The notes under the pieces were generated by a model. It was given only the letters and a program-made list of their open reading frames with translations. It searched no databases and had not been told where the DNA came from. A DNA stretch of 17,030 nucleotides from Anaerolineales bacterium (lineage in GTDB: Bacteria; Chloroflexota; Anaerolineae; Anaerolineales; Villigracilaceae), in NCBI GenBank assembly GCA_016789485.1, contig JAEURE010000022.1:1-17030 (forward strand), in the 5' to 3' direction. Numbering within the stretch: the first letter of the stretch is position 1; each line of letters starts with the position of its first letter. Positions 13,844-17,030 of this stretch are shown one piece after another. A program made the translations under genes and the position numbers.

Positions 13844-14434
13844 ATGCGAAAGATTTTGTTTGCTGGTTTTGTTTTATTGTCCCTTTTAGCGTTGGTGACT
13901 GGTACAGTCTCTGCTGCACCGCAGGCAGATGGTCTGATCACCCTTGTGGAAGTCCGTAATGACAGATACGGGAGTGTTATATTTGTATTCAATGTTAGTG
14001 GGGAATTTGCCCGCCATAAGTTAAATGGTACTGTTGATGTTCAAGGTGAGGACGCCAAATATGGCTTGCATTGTTCTTTGGTGAGTGATGATACGATCCA
14101 ATGCACCACCTCCAAAAAAACTGGCGGCAGAAATGTGATTGTCTACCTGGCCGGCTTCGTCTTTTGGGCTTTCGTCCCTGAAGTAAGCGGCCCCGCAGGT
14201 CCCAGCCAATATTGCTACAACGTTTATGATGTCTGGTTTGACGAGCAAAACGAGGATGTTTATTGGTATCCGTTCACAACTCACTGTCAAGAGACCCCTG
14301 CCAATTACGGCGACGTAGAAAATATTTACAACCCTGATTATCAAGATTATTATGACTATGAGTTCCTGCCCTCAAGCCCGGGCTGCTTCGATCCTGTTGT
14401 AGAAGATGCATACTATTACGTCTGTGGTTCTTAA
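13844..14434 (+). CDS. small secreted protein of unknown function, Cys- and Tyr-containing
   Basis: A 196-residue protein that I do not recognise. It has a clear Sec signal peptide (MRKILFAGF start, hydrophobic core, likely cleavage after VSA at residue 24) and no lipobox or later membrane anchor except one hydrophobic patch (VIVYLAGFVFWAFVPEV, about 98-114) that is probably a buried strand. The mature part has six cysteines, including a C-terminal YYVCGS, which suggests disulfides, and a Tyr/Asp-rich stretch at about 164-176. GAGGAG lies 8 bases before the ATG. A strong terminator follows. Its place beside two Cys-rich lipoproteins hints at a shared extracellular setting, but no function is assigned. 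Confidence 0.75.
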   Translation: MRKILFAGFVLLSLLALVTGTVSAAPQADGLITLVEVRNDRYGSVIFVFNVSGEFARHKLNGTVDVQGEDAKYGLHCSLVSDDTIQCTTSKKTGGRNVIVYLAGFVFWAFVPEVSGPAGPSQYCYNVYDVWFDEQNEDVYWYPFTTHCQETPANYGDVENIYNPDYQDYYDYEFLPSSPGCFDPVVEDAYYYVCGS

Positions 14435-14442
14435 GTTTATTT

Positions 14443-14492
14443 CCACATAAAAACAGCCCCGAGAATTTAATCTCGGGGCTGTTTTTATGTGG
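14443..14492. terminator. bidirectional terminator between convergent genes
   Basis: A perfect 22-bp stem (14443-14464 with 14471-14492) closes a 6-base ATTTAA loop. The core is CAGCCCCGAGA with A runs before and T runs after, so both strands give a usable U tract. It lies 8 bases after the stop of the secreted-protein gene and 5 bases after the stop of the convergent membrane/propeller gene, and serves both. Confidence 0.93.
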
Positions 14493-14497
14493 ACGAC

Positions 14498-16027
14498 TCA
14501 CTCGGAAATATATTTTACTTTGAATAAATTGCGCACGGTGGAAACATATGCAATACCATTTTCGACATCCAGTGAGATCGTGCGGATCCATGGCCCGATG
14601 TAAAAACTGGCAATTCGTTCATAGGTGTTCAAGTCGATCACTTGAATGCGATTGTTGATGAAATTCCCCACCAGCAGTAAATTCCGTTTTGTGTCAATTG
14701 TTAATGTGCGGTCGCCGATGCTGACATTTATTTTCCCCTTGTACTCCAAAGTGTCTGCATCATACCGAAGAATGTATCCTTCCATCGTTGATGCTACCAG
14801 CACTTCTGATGTGTCAGGATTGTAAACCAGCCTGTCTGTGTTGGGGCTGGTTTCTACTTGTTGAAGCACCTCGTGTGTGTTCATGTCCCACGAAACCAGG
14901 TAGGTATCTTTGAAAGAATTGAAATACAAAAGATCTTTTTCAGGCGAAAATGCTACATTGGTTGGAACCATGGGCAGGGGCAGGCTGGCAATCACTTCAC
15001 CGCTTTCCCGGTCAAGCATCACAAATGGGATTCCAACTTCATAATCTGCTTCGGATGCAATGGTGATGCTGTCCGTGCCTGGTTGCCAGTTGACCCATAC
15101 ATCACCAGGTGAAAGATTTATCACTGGCACAGAACGAAAGGTTTCCAGTGTCACAGCATCAATATAATGCAGCTGCATCGTCCCTGCCTCGTACGCATAA
15201 ATCTCTTTACGCTGCGGATTGTATGCAAAGCTCTGCATCTTTCCAATGTTCTTCGATTTGCGTGGCGGAATATTGAGATGCTCCGTATCAAAAGCAAGTA
15301 AATAACTCGTTCCATGTCCAACTACAAAGATTTGCTTCAAGTCTGCGTCGAACTCGATCCAGTTGTATGCCCCGGCCGCAAACTTCTCCACAGACGGGCT
15401 GGCGTGTATTTTTTCACCAAGAGTGAGAATTCTTTGATTATCGTAAGGTGTCAGCAGGAACAGCCAAAAGAGCGGGGCGATCAAAACACCGCTTAGCCAT
15501 GACCATTTTTTGATGGAAAGCCCCGCTTGGAATTTCTCCACCAGCCATAGGATATATGCCTGCGGGAACAACGCCTCGCACAACCCGACCCCTGCAAGGA
15601 AAACGAGATTCAGGATTCCACTTCCAGATATTCGTTTTGCAATCCATCCCACCGGCAGGGTGTTGAGCGCGAGGATCGCTAAAACGACCAGCGATCGCTC
15701 GGCTGCATTCGACGTTATTAGTAAGTATTTGAATGAAATATAGAAAATGATCGCCATTCCGCCGAGTGCAAGAATGTATCCCCAACCTTCCGAAGCTGTC
15801 CATTTTTTTATCAGCCAATATCCAAGTGCCATCGCGGCCACAGTTACAAGGTAAAGCTCAAACCTTGTCTCAAATGTGTTGGCGGAATAGACAGCGAAGT
15901 CAATAATGTAACGCAGCTCGATGTGTGCTTTTACAAATTCGGAAATCGGGTCCCGAAACAAATACAAACCTGCCGCTAGGATCGGCAGGCGTATGAATGT
16001 CCAAAGGATCAAACCTGTTCGTTTCAT
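14498..16027 (-). CDS. membrane protein with C-terminal beta-propeller (YVTN-like repeats)
   Basis: A 509-residue protein. About six hydrophobic segments occupy residues 6-193 (near 6-24, 57-74, 83-104, 112-130, 138-163 and 176-193). Residues 215-509 look like a beta-propeller built of about 40-residue repeats, each with a D-x-x-T/S-x-E turn: DAVTLETF, DRESGEVI, DMNTHEVL, DADTLEYK, DLNTYERI. The last repeats (LLLVGNFINNRIQVIDLNT) resemble YVTN/NHL-type propellers of surface proteins. The propeller is probably extracellular, but topology is inferred. The gene starts 8 bases after the amidase stop with no recognisable ribosome site, so translation may rely on coupling to the amidase gene. A TATAAT (16034-16039) sits right before the ATG. 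Function is unknown; sensing or ligand binding is a guess. Confidence 0.8.
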   Translation of the reverse strand: MKRTGLILWTFIRLPILAAGLYLFRDPISEFVKAHIELRYIIDFAVYSANTFETRFELYLVTVAAMALGYWLIKKWTASEGWGYILALGGMAIIFYISFKYLLITSNAAERSLVVLAILALNTLPVGWIAKRISGSGILNLVFLAGVGLCEALFPQAYILWLVEKFQAGLSIKKWSWLSGVLIAPLFWLFLLTPYDNQRILTLGEKIHASPSVEKFAAGAYNWIEFDADLKQIFVVGHGTSYLLAFDTEHLNIPPRKSKNIGKMQSFAYNPQRKEIYAYEAGTMQLHYIDAVTLETFRSVPVINLSPGDVWVNWQPGTDSITIASEADYEVGIPFVMLDRESGEVIASLPLPMVPTNVAFSPEKDLLYFNSFKDTYLVSWDMNTHEVLQQVETSPNTDRLVYNPDTSEVLVASTMEGYILRYDADTLEYKGKINVSIGDRTLTIDTKRNLLLVGNFINNRIQVIDLNTYERIASFYIGPWIRTISLDVENGIAYVSTVRNLFKVKYISE

Positions 16028-16034
16028 GAACGTA

Positions 16035-17030
16035 TTATAACGATGCTATTTTAGGTTTCATAGTGTGCCAGTTCGTGGCTTGTTGATAAGCATATCCAGC
16101 CCTCAACACACCTGATTCGTTCCACGGGCGTGAAACGATCTGCAAGCCGATCGGCAGGTTCTCGGATGTAAAGCCGCAGGGGACACTCAGCGCAGGCAGC
16201 CCGGTCAAGTTGAAGGGCGCAGTGAAGCGGGTCAACTGACGGGCACGTTCCACGGCATTCTCTCCCTCCAAAACAGGCGCAGCGATGGGCGTAGTGGGCA
16301 GAATGAGCACATCAAATTGATCGAAGAGGATCTCGCATTTGCGTCTCGCTTCAACCTGAGTGCGCCGTGCAAGCACGTACTCACTGGAAGTGTATGCCGC
16401 TCCCGTTTCCAGCCGCTGACGGACATCCGCGCCGAACCAGTCTGGGTGTTCCTTCAAGCGCTCACGATGGAAGGCAGCACCATCCGCCTGGGTCATCAGG
16501 GAATTGGCGTACGCTGCTTCTTTGAGAAAATCCACGTTCACTTCGGAAACGATGACACCCTGCTCTTCCAAAACCTTTGCGGCATTGCGGATCGCAGCAA
16601 GGACTTCCGCGTCGGCCGCTTCTTCGATGTAGTTTCCAACAGCAAGAGCGACTTTGCGTTCATGCATTGAATCCATCAGGTGGCTGGAATAATCACCGGG
16701 TAAGGTTTTTATGCAGGTTGGATCCTGCTCGTCGTACCCGCCCATGACTTGCAGCATGAGCGCCGCATCTTCCACCTTGCGAGTGATGGGACCTGCGTGA
16801 TCAAGATTCCACGAAAGCGGCAGAATTCCGCGCAGACTCACGCGCCCGTAGGTGGGCTTGAGACCAACAACGCCGCACAACGCAGCAGGGATGCGGATCG
16901 AACCGCCCGTGTCGGTGCCAATTGCGGCCATGGCCATGCCTGTGGAAACAGCCACTGCGCTTCCCCCTGAAGAACCTCCGGGTGTGCGGGTGATGTCCCA
17001 CGGATTTTTGCATGCTCCAAAATGCGGAGT
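16035..17030 (-). CDS. amidase signature family protein (partial, N-terminus outside window)
   Basis: The visible 331 residues are open to the right edge. The amidase signature is complete from the edge inward: NPWDITRTPGGSSGGSA, then GTDTGGSIRIPAA. The cis-serine of the Ser-cisSer-Lys triad is in GGSSGG (fragment residue 20) and the nucleophile is the serine of GTDTGGSIR (fragment residue 44); the catalytic lysine would lie upstream, outside the window. The C-terminal part has LILPTTPIAAP, FNLTGLPALSVPCG and LPIGLQIVSRPWNE, all normal for the family. Members hydrolyse amides or act as GatA in Glu-tRNA(Gln) amidation; GatB/GatC are not in view, and the sequence looks like a general amidase. 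The stop lies 7 bases before the membrane/propeller gene, suggesting an operon. Confidence 0.92.
   Translation of the reverse strand, partial: TPHFGACKNPWDITRTPGGSSGGSAVAVSTGMAMAAIGTDTGGSIRIPAALCGVVGLKPTYGRVSLRGILPLSWNLDHAGPITRKVEDAALMLQVMGGYDEQDPTCIKTLPGDYSSHLMDSMHERKVALAVGNYIEEAADAEVLAAIRNAAKVLEEQGVIVSEVNVDFLKEAAYANSLMTQADGAAFHRERLKEHPDWFGADVRQRLETGAAYTSSEYVLARRTQVEARRKCEILFDQFDVLILPTTPIAAPVLEGENAVERARQLTRFTAPFNLTGLPALSVPCGFTSENLPIGLQIVSRPWNESGVLRAGYAYQQATNWHTMKPKIASL

Overview
The window looks like a piece of a chromosome from an uncultured Anaerolineae-type member of the Chloroflexota. The pointers are inferential: several secreted lipoproteins with Thr/Pro/Ala-rich linkers, an SH3b lipoprotein, two formylglycine-generating-enzyme-like (FGE-like) lipoproteins, an F420-type nitroreductase-family protein, mid GC content, and compact genes separated by long-stemmed intrinsic terminators. 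No rRNA, tRNA, CRISPR array, transposase or phage gene was seen. No stretch above 300 bases lacks a gene.

Layout. Positions 16-1771 (minus) are a tight three-gene operon: class I methyltransferase, GNAT acetyltransferase and a small unknown protein. Positions 1886-4370 (minus) hold an SH3b lipoprotein, a methyltransferase gene interrupted by two adjacent in-frame UGA codons, a DUF1801 protein, and uracil phosphoribosyltransferase (upp). Divergent from upp is a small deazaflavin-dependent nitroreductase-family protein (4470-4892, plus). Two paralogous zinc-ribbon membrane proteins follow on the minus strand (4881-5240 and 5324-5875), separated by a terminator. Next on the plus strand come an acetyl-CoA-synthetase-like ligase (6009-7967), a large polytopic GT-C-like membrane protein (8006-10024), two paralogous FGE-like lipoproteins with cysteine-rich tails (10146-11912 and 12048-13670), and a small secreted protein (13844-14434). 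The window ends on the minus strand with a membrane/beta-propeller protein (14498-16027) just downstream of an amidase gene that runs off the right edge (16035-17030).

The most notable object is the methyltransferase at 2530-3270. Both halves lie in one frame, together make one normal-length methyltransferase, and are separated only by TGA-TGA. The codons fall where the family has two residues between the motif after FDxxxLxWSL and the following helix. Starting 10 bases after the second TGA is a perfect 8-bp hairpin with a GUU loop, at the distance expected of a bacterial SECIS element. It is therefore a candidate selenoprotein with a tandem Sec-Sec (or Sec plus one misread codon) motif. A pseudogene or a split protein made by reinitiation remains possible. 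Genes elsewhere in the window end normally at TGA, so a genome-wide code change does not explain it.

The second theme is the cell surface. The FGE-like lipoproteins have lost the catalytic cysteines of true formylglycine-generating enzymes and carry tails of a repeated C-x2-G-Y-type cysteine module. They sit beside an unknown secreted Cys/Tyr-rich protein, so the block 10146-14434 may encode surface or extracellular structural and binding proteins rather than enzymes.
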